A stretch of DNA of 21,662 nt from RUG563 sp964423675 (GTDB lineage: Bacteria > Bacillota > Clostridia > Christensenellales > Aristaeellaceae). The notes below the pieces were generated by a model. The model had not been told where the DNA came from. It saw nothing but the letters and a program-made list of their open reading frames with translations, and ran no database searches. The position numbers and the translations under genes are program-made. Of this stretch, positions 15,326 through 21,662 are shown piece by piece (within the stretch, counting starts at the first letter, position 1; every line of letters begins with the position of its first letter). The DNA is taken from positions 1 to 21,662 of the forward strand of contig CAYRFP010000038.1 of NCBI GenBank assembly GCA_964423675.1, given 5' to 3'.

Positions 15326-15349
15326 AAAGTACCGAAGGTGAAGTACTTT
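15326..15349 (-). repeat. Inverted repeat in the leader of the recombinase gene
   Basis: AAAGTAC (15326-15332) and GTACTTT (15343-15349) are perfect reverse complements around a 10-base loop, 52 bases upstream of the recombinase start and downstream of its promoter. It could be an RNA hairpin in the leader or a small operator; no strong U-tract follows in the minus direction. Confidence 0.4.
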
Positions 15350-15397
15350 TTGTGGAATAGTCAATAGAGCGCAAACACGCAGCTATCCCACAGGAAT

Positions 15398-15426
15398 ATT
15401 ATAGCATATCCTTCCCTTTTTATCAA
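15398..15426 (-). promoter_or_regulatory. Promoter of the tyrosine recombinase gene
   Basis: Read on the minus strand: -35 TTGATA (15421-15426), 17-base spacer, -10 TATAAT (15398-15403) with an extended TGC directly before it. The start point would be near 15391, leaving a leader of about 115 bases. Confidence 0.8.
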
Positions 15427-15427
15427 T

Positions 15428-15459
15428 ACTATTCGTAAAAGATTTCTTTTACGAATAGT
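15428..15459. repeat. Perfect 15+15 bp palindrome abutting the recombinase promoter
   Basis: Left arm ACTATTCGTAAAAGA (15428-15442), centre TT, right arm TCTTTTACGAATAGT (15445-15459). The arms are exact reverse complements. It lies one base upstream of the -35 hexamer of the recombinase promoter. Neither strand has a T-tract after it, so it is not an intrinsic terminator. A binding site for a dimeric regulator, or for the recombinase itself, is the best reading; both are inference. Its near-complete symmetry differs from classical dif sites, which have an asymmetric core. Confidence 0.8.
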
Positions 15460-15814
15460 TATGAAGAACGGTGCTGAAGGGTTAACGCACTCCCCTGTTT
15501 GCAAGAAAGCCGGTCGAATTATGGAAAATCAGTGTTAAAATGTTTAAAAAATGGGTTAAGTTTTCGTCCTTGTGCAAATGTTTTGCAGAAAACCTTTGTC
15601 ATTGATAATCGAAGTTTCTTTTATGTACGAACTCGTTTTCAATGACGAATTTCAAGCGGAGGAAATTGTTAGTTAGAAGATTTCGTATTAGAGACGTGCG
15701 AAAATGTACACGCATCCACGCTGCCGTGAATGTCTCCCCCGCTTTTCAAGAATAGAAATCTAAAATGAGAATGCTGGAGTCCTCTAGCCTTTTGAGGATA
15801 TGTATGAACCTTCA

Positions 15815-17959
15815 TTATTTCTTTTTGTAGATGATGGAAAAAGAAATAGAAGGCGTTTCTGCTCCATGGGGCGTAAAATAAAGAAAATTGTTTTGCAGAT
15901 TGAGAACGCCGGTGGAACCACGGACGGTTCCTTTTTCCAGAATCAGCTTCACCAGCTTTTCATTCAGCGCAGGACCTCCCCCACGAGTCAGCCCATCTTT
16001 CCAAAGCGTAAGGTGGCAGCCATCGCGCCAGCCGGAGCATCCGAATGCTTTCGTATTTTCCTGCACAGGCTTTCCGCAAAGCGGGCATTGAACACCTTCG
16101 ACTGTTTTAACGTTCGCCGATGCCTTTGTGCGCCCTTTCCCCTTTCGCCGCATTTTCTCTGGGAAAACGGCCTGTGTTTTCGTTTCGCGGGCGTACTGTA
16201 CTAGGAATGCGGTTAGATTACGGATTCCCTGCATAAACTGTTCCGTGTCCCGCTGGTTTCGAGCGATCTCGTCCAGCGCCAGTTCCCATTTTCCGGTGGT
16301 TTCCGGAGATGCGATTTCGGGCGGCGCAATGGCGATAAGTGATACGCCCTTTTCCATTGCGTTCAACGCCCGTCCCTTTCGTGCGGCATATCCTACCTGG
16401 ATTAGCCGCTCAATAATGGCGGCGCGAGTGGCAGGCGTGCCCAAACCAGAGCCTTTCATTTGCTCCCGCAGTTTTTCATCAGCCAAATCCCTTCCGGCAT
16501 TTTCCATGGCTGCAAGGAGAGATGCGTCGGTATGCGGCGCAGGCGGTTTTGTAGATTCTTTTTTCACGGTTGCTTTGCGCACTGTCCGCTGATCGCCCTG
16601 GCTTAGCGCGGGTAAAGCGTCGGGCTCCTTGTCATCTGCAGGATAAACGTCTTTCCATCCGTTTATGCGAACTACCTTTCCGCTGGAACGGAACGCTTGC
16701 TCCTGACAAACGGTTACAACCTTGATCGTGTCGTATTCATGCGAGGGATAGAAAGCGGCAATGGACCGCCGGGCAATCATATCGAAAAGCTTTGCTGCAT
16801 CTGGCGGCAGTTTTTCCAAGGGCGCGGTCTGCGGCGTAGGGATCAAAGCGTGGTGATCGGAAACCTTGGCGTTGTCAAAAATGCGTTTGGAAAAAGGAAG
16901 CTTGCCCTCTGCGCTCCAGGGCAGCTTCTGTACCAGCGCCTGATATTCCCCTGGCAGCTTTTGCAGTGTCAGTTTGGCGCGGCCGATCATATCCAGCGGA
17001 AGATACCGGCTATCTGTGCGCGGATACGTGACAGCCTTCCACTTTTCATAAAGTTCCTGGGCAAGCTTCAATGTTTTGTCGGCCGTGAATCCCAGCTTGC
17101 GGTTAGCGTCCCGCTGCAGGGAGGTGAGATCATAAAGCTGCGGAGGTAATTCTTTTTTTGCTTCTGCTAAAACGCTTTTGACCAGTGCTTCCTTGCCGCG
17201 GACTAGTTTGGCCAGCCTATCCGCCGTTTCTTTGTCCGGAATTCGGCTGCTCCTTTTTTCATCTGAATTATTTGGATCAAACCATTGCCCGGAATAATCA
17301 CTAAAGTCCGCAGTAAGGGTAAAGTATTCTTCTGGTTTGAAATTCGCTATTTCGTGGTATCTTTTAACTAAAATAGCCAGTGTCGGCGTTTGCACACGGC
17401 CAATGGAAAGAAGCGCGTCAAAGCGCAGCGTGAAAGCGCGGCTGGCGTTCATGCCAACCAGCCAATCTGCCTGAGAGCGGCAGGCAGCGCTGCGATACAG
17501 GCCATCGTAATCCTGAGCAGGCCGCAAGGCGGCAAATCCTTCGCGGATGGCTTCATCAGTCATGGAGGAAATCCAAAGCCGATCCACTGGTTTTTGACAT
17601 TTTGCCTGCTGATAGATTAGACGGAAAATCAGTTCGCCCTCTCTCCCTGCGTCCGTTGCACAAATGACTCGTTCAGTATCGTCTGCATTGATCAGCTTTT
17701 TTATGATAGAAAACTGAGAACGCGTTTGGGGAAGTACCTTGGTGGGAATATTCGTCGGCAGCATTGGCAGATCATCCATGCGCCATTTTTTGTATTTTTC
17801 ATCCATCTCATCCGGTTCGCACAGCGCCACCAAATGCCCGACTGCCCAAGTGATTAGATATTTTTCGCCGCGTAAAAAGCCCTCGCCTTTTCCGGTGCAT
17901 CGGAGCACCCGGGCGATATCGCGTCCCACGCTAGGCTTTTCAGCCACTACAACAATCAT
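15815..17959 (-). CDS. topB: DNA topoisomerase III (type IA)
   Basis: Type IA enzyme that passes single strands through a transient break to unlink DNA. The 714 residues open with a TOPRIM domain (VVAEKPSVG with E7, then TDAGREGELI), followed by the toroidal core with the active-site tyrosine Y312 in TYPRTDSRY. Near the C-terminus is a cysteine motif CPLCGKPV with further cysteines (GCSGWRDGC), typical of the Topo III C-terminal region. The start is placed at the ATG coding MIVVVAEKP because GAGGA (17967-17971) lies seven bases upstream; an in-frame ATG at 18007 would lie upstream of the likely -10 element. Length and position suit a chromosomal topB, although plasmid and integrative-element versions are related. 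It lies upstream of the recombinase in the same orientation. Confidence 0.93.
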   Translation of the reverse strand: MIVVVAEKPSVGRDIARVLRCTGKGEGFLRGEKYLITWAVGHLVALCEPDEMDEKYKKWRMDDLPMLPTNIPTKVLPQTRSQFSIIKKLINADDTERVICATDAGREGELIFRLIYQQAKCQKPVDRLWISSMTDEAIREGFAALRPAQDYDGLYRSAACRSQADWLVGMNASRAFTLRFDALLSIGRVQTPTLAILVKRYHEIANFKPEEYFTLTADFSDYSGQWFDPNNSDEKRSSRIPDKETADRLAKLVRGKEALVKSVLAEAKKELPPQLYDLTSLQRDANRKLGFTADKTLKLAQELYEKWKAVTYPRTDSRYLPLDMIGRAKLTLQKLPGEYQALVQKLPWSAEGKLPFSKRIFDNAKVSDHHALIPTPQTAPLEKLPPDAAKLFDMIARRSIAAFYPSHEYDTIKVVTVCQEQAFRSSGKVVRINGWKDVYPADDKEPDALPALSQGDQRTVRKATVKKESTKPPAPHTDASLLAAMENAGRDLADEKLREQMKGSGLGTPATRAAIIERLIQVGYAARKGRALNAMEKGVSLIAIAPPEIASPETTGKWELALDEIARNQRDTEQFMQGIRNLTAFLVQYARETKTQAVFPEKMRRKGKGRTKASANVKTVEGVQCPLCGKPVQENTKAFGCSGWRDGCHLTLWKDGLTRGGGPALNEKLVKLILEKGTVRGSTGVLNLQNNFLYFTPHGAETPSISFSIIYKKK

Positions 17960-17985
17960 CCGCAGTTCCTCGCTTTCTTTTCTTA

Positions 17986-17994
17986 ATGATAGCA
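17986..17994 (-). promoter_or_regulatory. Extended -10 promoter element for topB
   Basis: On the minus strand TGC-TATCAT (TATCAT at 17986-17991, TGC at 17992-17994), 26 bases before the topB start. No good -35 is seen, so it would rely on the extended -10. It is divergent from the promoter of the NlpC/P60 gene. Confidence 0.5.
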
Positions 17995-18039
17995 CAGTTT
18001 TCGCCAAAAGAAAAGCGCCGGTTTCCAGCTGAGTGTTGG

Positions 18040-18068
18040 TTGACCGGAAGGTGGTTTTTTAGTATAAT
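18040..18068 (+). promoter_or_regulatory. Promoter of the NlpC/P60-like gene
   Basis: -35 TTGACC (18040-18045), 17-base spacer, -10 TATAAT (18063-18068). The start point would be near 18075. CCGGT (18018-18022) and ACCGG (18043-18047) form an inverted pair whose right arm overlaps the -35, a possible but unproven operator. Confidence 0.85.
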
Positions 18069-18107
18069 AAATACAATAGCCACAAGCAAATGAAAGGATG
18101 GTTGAAT

Positions 18108-18977
18108 TTGAAAAAAATAGCAATGCTGGCATTTTTTGTTCTCTCTTGGGCGCTTGGTGGAACTGCCATGGCGCAGGTGGAGCAGGATCCAGTGCTTGAC
18201 GCAGCGTTTTCCATGTTGGAAGCGGATAATATTTTTCTGCGTCGCTACAACGAATTAACGGGCGCAGAAATTGAGGCAAAATTTGAAATGGGCATGCCCT
18301 ATTTCTTTGGCGGCAATGATGACAAAAATCTGCTGATGAGCAAATATCCGGATTATTACAAACGTGAATGCCTGGAAACCACCAAGTTCTATCGGGAGGG
18401 TCAGAAATATATCTTTGGCTTGGACTGCTCCGGTTTTACCCGCTGGGTATACCGTCAGGCCGGCAAGCCGCGGCATGATACCCTGTCTAATATGATCCTT
18501 CTTTATCAGCAGTATGCAAAAAACTATGTGTTTACCCATCGTGATGGAGCAAAAGTGCCTTTCTACAGTGATTTACACAAGTATTTGCAGACGGGCGATC
18601 TGTTTGTGGCCAAGCACGGAGCGCGGCATATTATGATGTATATCGGCACGCTTTCCGATTATGGCTTTACGGCAGAGGAAGTGCCGGAACTCGCCGATTA
18701 TCTGGATTACCCGCTGGTGATTCATTGCGGCCCAAATCCCTTCTGTGGGCAGCGGTTTGAAGAATTCATTGCGGCGAACAAGCAGAAATACGGCGACTGC
18801 ACAACAACTGATGGCGGTGTATGTGTTTCCATCCTGGGTGTTCCCATGGAAAAAGCGCTGTATCAGGTGAACGTTCAGAAAAAGGATTATTCCTACTTTT
18901 TGATCGATGATGGAAATTATATGCTTACGTTGTGGGATGTGACCGAATGCACCTCCTGGTGCTGGTTCAGAATGTAA
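18108..18977 (+). CDS. Secreted NlpC/P60-like peptidoglycan endopeptidase
   Basis: Cysteine peptidase expected to cut peptide cross-bridges or stem peptides of the cell wall. The NlpC/P60 core is visible: LDCSGFTRWVYRQAG with catalytic C107, GDLFVAKHGARHIMMYIG with H174, and a third polar residue probably in VIHCG. I place the start at TTG 18108: AAAGGATGG (18093-18101) lies six bases before it, and the product then begins (M)KKIAMLAFFVLSW, a clean signal peptide ending in AMA, and shares KKIAML with VanY copy 2. The in-frame ATG 18090 has no ribosome binding site, would leave a leader of only about 15 bases, and adds just six residues. The domain is at the C-terminal side of a helical region of about 90 residues. 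The C-terminal end is rich in aromatic residues and cysteine (ECTSWCWF). No SH3 or LysM repeat is visible. Confidence 0.78.
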   Translation: MKKIAMLAFFVLSWALGGTAMAQVEQDPVLDAAFSMLEADNIFLRRYNELTGAEIEAKFEMGMPYFFGGNDDKNLLMSKYPDYYKRECLETTKFYREGQKYIFGLDCSGFTRWVYRQAGKPRHDTLSNMILLYQQYAKNYVFTHRDGAKVPFYSDLHKYLQTGDLFVAKHGARHIMMYIGTLSDYGFTAEEVPELADYLDYPLVIHCGPNPFCGQRFEEFIAANKQKYGDCTTTDGGVCVSILGVPMEKALYQVNVQKKDYSYFLIDDGNYMLTLWDVTECTSWCWFRM

Positions 18978-18984
18978 CACATGA

Positions 18985-19025
18985 AAAAACAGGCGGATTC
19001 TTCCTGAAAGAGCCCGCCTGTTTTT
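18985..19025. terminator. Bidirectional terminator
   Basis: AAAAACAGGCGG (18985-18996) pairs perfectly with CCGCCTGTTTTT (19014-19025) around a 17-base loop. T-runs lie at the 3' side in both directions, so it serves both the NlpC/P60 gene and the convergent aminopeptidase gene, whose stops lie 7 and 5 bases away. Confidence 0.92.
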
Positions 19026-19030
19026 GTCTG

Positions 19031-20317
19031 TTAAGCCAGATGATAACTTCCGTTTTCGTCCATTTCCAGTGATTTTCCGTAGAATACCGTGAGCGCCCTG
19101 ACTAGGAATTCCGTGTCCTGATCGCCGGCTGTTTCATAAGCAGAATGCATGGCCAGCTGCGGAAGGCCAATATCCACTGTGTTAAGCGATACCTGTGTGT
19201 TGGCGATATTGCCCAGCGTTGAACCGCCTCCCATATCGGCCCGGTTTGCATAGCGCTGATACGGCACTCCAGCTTCCTCACAAACAAGCTGGAAAATAGC
19301 GGCGGATATTGCGTCGGATGTATAGTTCTGGCTGGCATTGTACTTGATTACAATACCACCATTCATATAAACCGTATGGTTTTTATCCACAAATTCGCCG
19401 TGATTGGGATGCGCTGCGTGGGCGTTATCGCAGGAAACCATAAAGCTGTTCGCTATGGCCTGACGATAGGCGCTACTCTGAAACCCCATAGCCTGAGCGA
19501 TTCTTTTCAGGGTGTCGGGCAGGAAGGTGGAAGCGGCACCCTGCTTGGTGGTGCTGCCGACTTCTTCATTATCGAACAGGCAGTAAACCGGCAGGCTCTC
19601 CCCTGCCTTGGCATGCATAAAGCCTTCCAAAGCACCAAAGGCACATTGCAGGTCGTCCAGGCGCGGGGCGGCGATGCAGCCGTTCCAAGCCGTTCCCTTT
19701 TGCGGATTGTAGATAAACAAATCCGTTGTCAGGATGTCTTCTTCCTGAACGCCGGCTACAGTGGCAATCCGGCTGCGCAGCGTGCCCTTGAATGAATCCA
19801 ATCCATAGAGCGGGATCATATCTACGGCGAGATTAAAGGTCGCATTTTCATTAGCGTTTCTGTTCATATGGATGGCAACATTGGGAATGATGACAGAAGG
19901 TTCTTTCAGATCCACCAGCCGAATATCCAGGCCGGAATCTGTGCGCACAGTGATCCGCCCGGCAATGGAAAGCGGACGATCCATCCAGGGCGCGCGGAGC
20001 ATGCCGCCGTATTTTTCTGTGGAAAGACGGACATAATGCCCGTCAGTCAGTTCAGCATTTTCCTTGATTTTAAAGCAGGGGCTATCGCAATGGGAAGCAG
20101 TCAGCATGAATCCGCGGAACGTGCCAACGGGAATCCGGAAAGCGATGAGAGAAGAGCCGTTTCTGGTTACATAATAGCCATTTCCAGGCTGCAACGCCCA
20201 TTCCTTGCTTTCGCAAAGTGCGGTGTAGCCAGCTGCGTCCAGTTGCTTGGCCACATGAGCCACTGCGTGGAAGGGTGTAGGGCTGGCAGCGATAAAATCA
20301 AATAGCTTCTGGTTCAT
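19031..20317 (-). CDS. apeB: M18 family metallo-aminopeptidase
   Basis: Cytosolic zinc exopeptidase that removes N-terminal residues (often acidic or hydrophobic ones) from peptides, part of peptide recycling. The 428 residues match the family. Metal and catalytic motifs: H76 and D78 in TASHCDSP, RLDDL, the DNEEVGS pair of glutamates, SCDNAHAAHPNH, and HSAYETAG near the C-terminus. The opening FIAASPTPFHAV is diagnostic for M18. The start is the ATG giving MNQKLFDF because AAGGAGG (20326-20332) lies eight bases upstream; the in-frame ATG at 20344 is upstream of that site. The exact residue preference cannot be deduced. The symbol apeB follows common usage for bacterial M18 members. Confidence 0.93.
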   Translation of the reverse strand: MNQKLFDFIAASPTPFHAVAHVAKQLDAAGYTALCESKEWALQPGNGYYVTRNGSSLIAFRIPVGTFRGFMLTASHCDSPCFKIKENAELTDGHYVRLSTEKYGGMLRAPWMDRPLSIAGRITVRTDSGLDIRLVDLKEPSVIIPNVAIHMNRNANENATFNLAVDMIPLYGLDSFKGTLRSRIATVAGVQEEDILTTDLFIYNPQKGTAWNGCIAAPRLDDLQCAFGALEGFMHAKAGESLPVYCLFDNEEVGSTTKQGAASTFLPDTLKRIAQAMGFQSSAYRQAIANSFMVSCDNAHAAHPNHGEFVDKNHTVYMNGGIVIKYNASQNYTSDAISAAIFQLVCEEAGVPYQRYANRADMGGGSTLGNIANTQVSLNTVDIGLPQLAMHSAYETAGDQDTEFLVRALTVFYGKSLEMDENGSYHLA

Positions 20318-20361
20318 TCTTTCATCCTCCTTCTTCCGAACCATCGGGCATTTCGCCTGTT

Positions 20362-20390
20362 ATTATCGCACGAAACAACGAGAAAAGCAA
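20362..20390 (-). promoter_or_regulatory. Promoter of the M18 aminopeptidase gene
   Basis: On the minus strand: TTGCTT (20385-20390), 17-base spacer ending in TGC, then GATAAT (20362-20367). The -35 is weak but the extended -10 compensates. Confidence 0.6.
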
Positions 20391-20458
20391 TGAAAAAAAC
20401 GAAAAAAGAGCGAAAGCAGAAAGGCGTGATTTAGGCCGAGACAAGGAGGAATTTTTCT

Positions 20459-20551
20459 ATGACGCTTTGCAGATTTGATTTGCCTTTTTTGGCGTTTTCC
20501 TTTATAATAATAAAGTTAAAGGATGAAGGAGGAAATGCTTGTGGCCAATGA
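20459..20551 (+). CDS. Candidate 30-residue leader peptide ahead of lepA
   Basis: ATG 20459 follows a perfect AAGGAGG (20443-20449) at nine bases. The frame encodes 30 residues with a hydrophobic middle (LPFLAFSFIIII) and a charged KLKDE, and its stop overlaps the lepA start by 11 bases, an arrangement seen in translational coupling. Against it: the likely lepA promoter -10 lies inside this frame, so it would need an upstream promoter, and I see no clear one. A chance frame is quite possible. Confidence 0.25.
   Translation: MTLCRFDLPFLAFSFIIIKLKDEGGNACGQ
20480..20508 (+). promoter_or_regulatory. Promoter of lepA
   Basis: -35 TTGCCT (20480-20485), 17-base spacer, perfect -10 TATAAT (20503-20508), 33 bases before the lepA start. 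Confidence 0.75.
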
Positions 20552-21662
20552 TCGTCTGCATCATATCCGCAATTTTTGTATTATCGCCCATATCGACCAT
20601 GGCAAGTCAACCTTGGCGGATCGTATTTTAGAGAAAACTGGCGTGTTTGAACAGCGCCAGATGGTAGAACAGATCCTTGACTCCATGGAACTGGAGCGGG
20701 AACGTGGCATCACGATTAAGTCCAAGGCTGTTCGGATGCGCTATTGCGCCAAAGATGGGGAAACCTATACGCTAAACTTGATCGACACTCCGGGCCACGT
20801 GGACTTTTCTTACGAAGTCAGCCGGGCACTGGCCGCCTGCGAAGGAGCGGTGCTGGTTGTGGACGCGACTCAGGGCGTGGAAGCCCAGACTCTGGCGAAC
20901 GTGTATATGGCCATTGATCATAATCTGGAGGTCGTTCCGGTTATCAACAAAATAGATCTTCCCAGCGCTCAGCCGGAAGAAACCAAGGCGGAGATCGAGG
21001 AGGATATTGGTCTGGATGCGCAGAATGCCCCGCTGATTTCCGCTAAGATGGGTATCGGTATTGAGGATGTGCTGGAGGCAGTGGTTACACAGATGCCGGC
21101 GCCCCAGGGCGATGAAACGGCTCCGCTGCAAGCGCTGGTGTTCGATGCGGTATATGATAATTATCGCGGAGCAATTTGCTTTATCCGTGTCATGCAGGGC
21201 AAAGCGTACCCTGGCATGCGGATGCGGATGATGCAGACAGGCGCGGAGTTTGACGTGGTGGAGGTTGGAACCTTCTCCCCTGGCTATACGCCCTGCGATG
21301 CGCTCCTTCCGGGCGATGTGGGATACATTTCTGCTTCCATTAAGGATGTGCGGGATACTCGTGTTGGCGATACAATTACTGATGCATCTGCGCCAGCGGA
21401 AAAACCGCTTCCTGGCTACAAGGAAGTACAGCCCGTGGTTTTTTGCGGCATTTATCCGGCGGACGGAGCAGACTACGATAATTTGCATGATGCTCTGGAT
21501 AAGCTTCGAATGAACGACGCTTCTCTGACTTATGAACCTGAAACCAGCGTGGCGTTGGGGTACGGTTTCCGTTGCGGATTCCTGGGCTTGCTGCATATGG
21601 AGATTATTCAGGAGCGTTTTGAACGGGAATTTGATTTTGATCTTGTTACTAAAGCGCCAAGC
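20541..21662 (+). CDS. lepA: Elongation factor 4 (LepA), 3' end beyond the window
   Basis: Ribosome-binding translational GTPase (EF4) of about 600 residues; the first 374 are visible. G1 AHIDHGKS at 16-23, the switch I segment ERERGITIKSKAV, G3 DTPGHVDF and G4 NKID are intact, followed by domain 2 and the start of domain 3 (GFRCGFLGLLHMEIIQERFEREF, diagnostic for LepA). Two in-frame starts exist. GTG 20541 is preferred because AAGGAGG (20526-20532) lies eight bases before it; ATG 20535 is only two bases from that site. The frame stays open to the last base. In Firmicutes hemW often follows lepA, which cannot be checked here. Confidence 0.97.
   Translation, partial: MANDRLHHIRNFCIIAHIDHGKSTLADRILEKTGVFEQRQMVEQILDSMELERERGITIKSKAVRMRYCAKDGETYTLNLIDTPGHVDFSYEVSRALAACEGAVLVVDATQGVEAQTLANVYMAIDHNLEVVPVINKIDLPSAQPEETKAEIEEDIGLDAQNAPLISAKMGIGIEDVLEAVVTQMPAPQGDETAPLQALVFDAVYDNYRGAICFIRVMQGKAYPGMRMRMMQTGAEFDVVEVGTFSPGYTPCDALLPGDVGYISASIKDVRDTRVGDTITDASAPAEKPLPGYKEVQPVVFCGIYPADGADYDNLHDALDKLRMNDASLTYEPETSVALGYGFRCGFLGLLHMEIIQERFEREFDFDLVTKAPS

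Larger units (their letters stand above)
15275..15814. other. 540-bp intergenic region between recombinase and topB
   Basis: This stretch holds no convincing gene. It contains the recombinase leader, promoter and palindrome listed separately in its lower half. The upper half (15460-15814) is AT-rich, with a 9-base repeat TTTCTTTTA (15443-15451 within the palindrome region, and 15615-15623), a short inverted pair GTCATTG (15598-15604) / CAATGAC (15640-15646), and no clear terminator after topB. A weak hairpin TCCTC (15780-15784) / GAGGA (15794-15798) lies 17 bases beyond the topB stop. Confidence 0.6.

Noticed and set aside
15629..15640. LexA-box-like GAACTCGTTTTC upstream of the recombinase
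   Set aside because: The right half has T instead of G (TTTC instead of GTTC), and the site is over 200 bases from the recombinase promoter, not over it.
15656..15755. Small frame starting at TTG 15666 after GCGGAGG
   Set aside because: The spacing between ribosome binding site and start is only three bases, and the 29-residue product shows no recognisable feature.
15780..15798. Hairpin TCCTC/GAGGA as topB terminator
   Set aside because: The five-base stem is weak and no clean T-tract follows on the minus strand.
20535..20540. ATG 20535 as lepA start
   Set aside because: It is only two bases from AAGGAGG; GTG 20541 at eight bases is better placed.

Overview
The window reads as chromosomal DNA of an anaerobic Gram-positive bacterium, most likely a member of Clostridia. 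The reasons are strong AGGAGG-type ribosome binding sites, consensus sigma-A promoters, an oxygen-sensitive class III ribonucleotide reductase (NrdD), a LexA with a Gram-positive-type operator, a long clostridial-type HflX, and many secreted peptidoglycan peptidases. The family assignment below class level is inference. I saw no rRNA, tRNA, CRISPR array or insertion sequence.

Layout. (1) Positions 1-1461: the end of a NifS/IscS cysteine desulfurase and a NifU/IscU Fe-S scaffold. (2) 1538-8784: a closely packed plus-strand run of hflX, three tandem VanY-type (M15) carboxypeptidases, a YprB-like nuclease with TPRs, a TPR protein and a DacF-type D,D-carboxypeptidase, ended by a hairpin terminator. 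(3) 8847-10540: obgE and yhbY under their own promoter. (4) 10550-13146: nrdD behind two NrdR-box-like palindromes and a consensus promoter. (5) 13171-14133: lexA on the minus strand and, divergent from it, a tiny eight-cysteine protein. A LexA-box candidate overlaps the lexA promoter between them. (6) 14150-17959: a XerS-like tyrosine recombinase and a type IA topoisomerase III, both minus strand, separated by about 540 bp of AT-rich non-coding DNA. That gap holds a recombinase promoter directly flanked by a perfect 15+15 bp palindrome. (7) 18040-20390: a secreted NlpC/P60-like peptidase (plus strand) converging on an M18 aminopeptidase (minus strand) over a bidirectional terminator. (8) 20459-21662: a possible leader ORF and the first 374 codons of lepA, which runs off the end.

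Themes. Ribosome and translation GTPases (HflX, Obg, LepA, with YhbY) alternate with cell-wall remodelling enzymes (three VanY, DacF, NlpC/P60). Genome maintenance genes cluster in the middle (NrdD, LexA, tyrosine recombinase, TopB). The items most worth a second look are the palindrome abutting the recombinase promoter, the cysteine-rich mini-protein sharing a control region with lexA, a complete JAMM metalloprotease signature in the N-terminal part of HflX, and the tandem NrdR boxes at nrdD.
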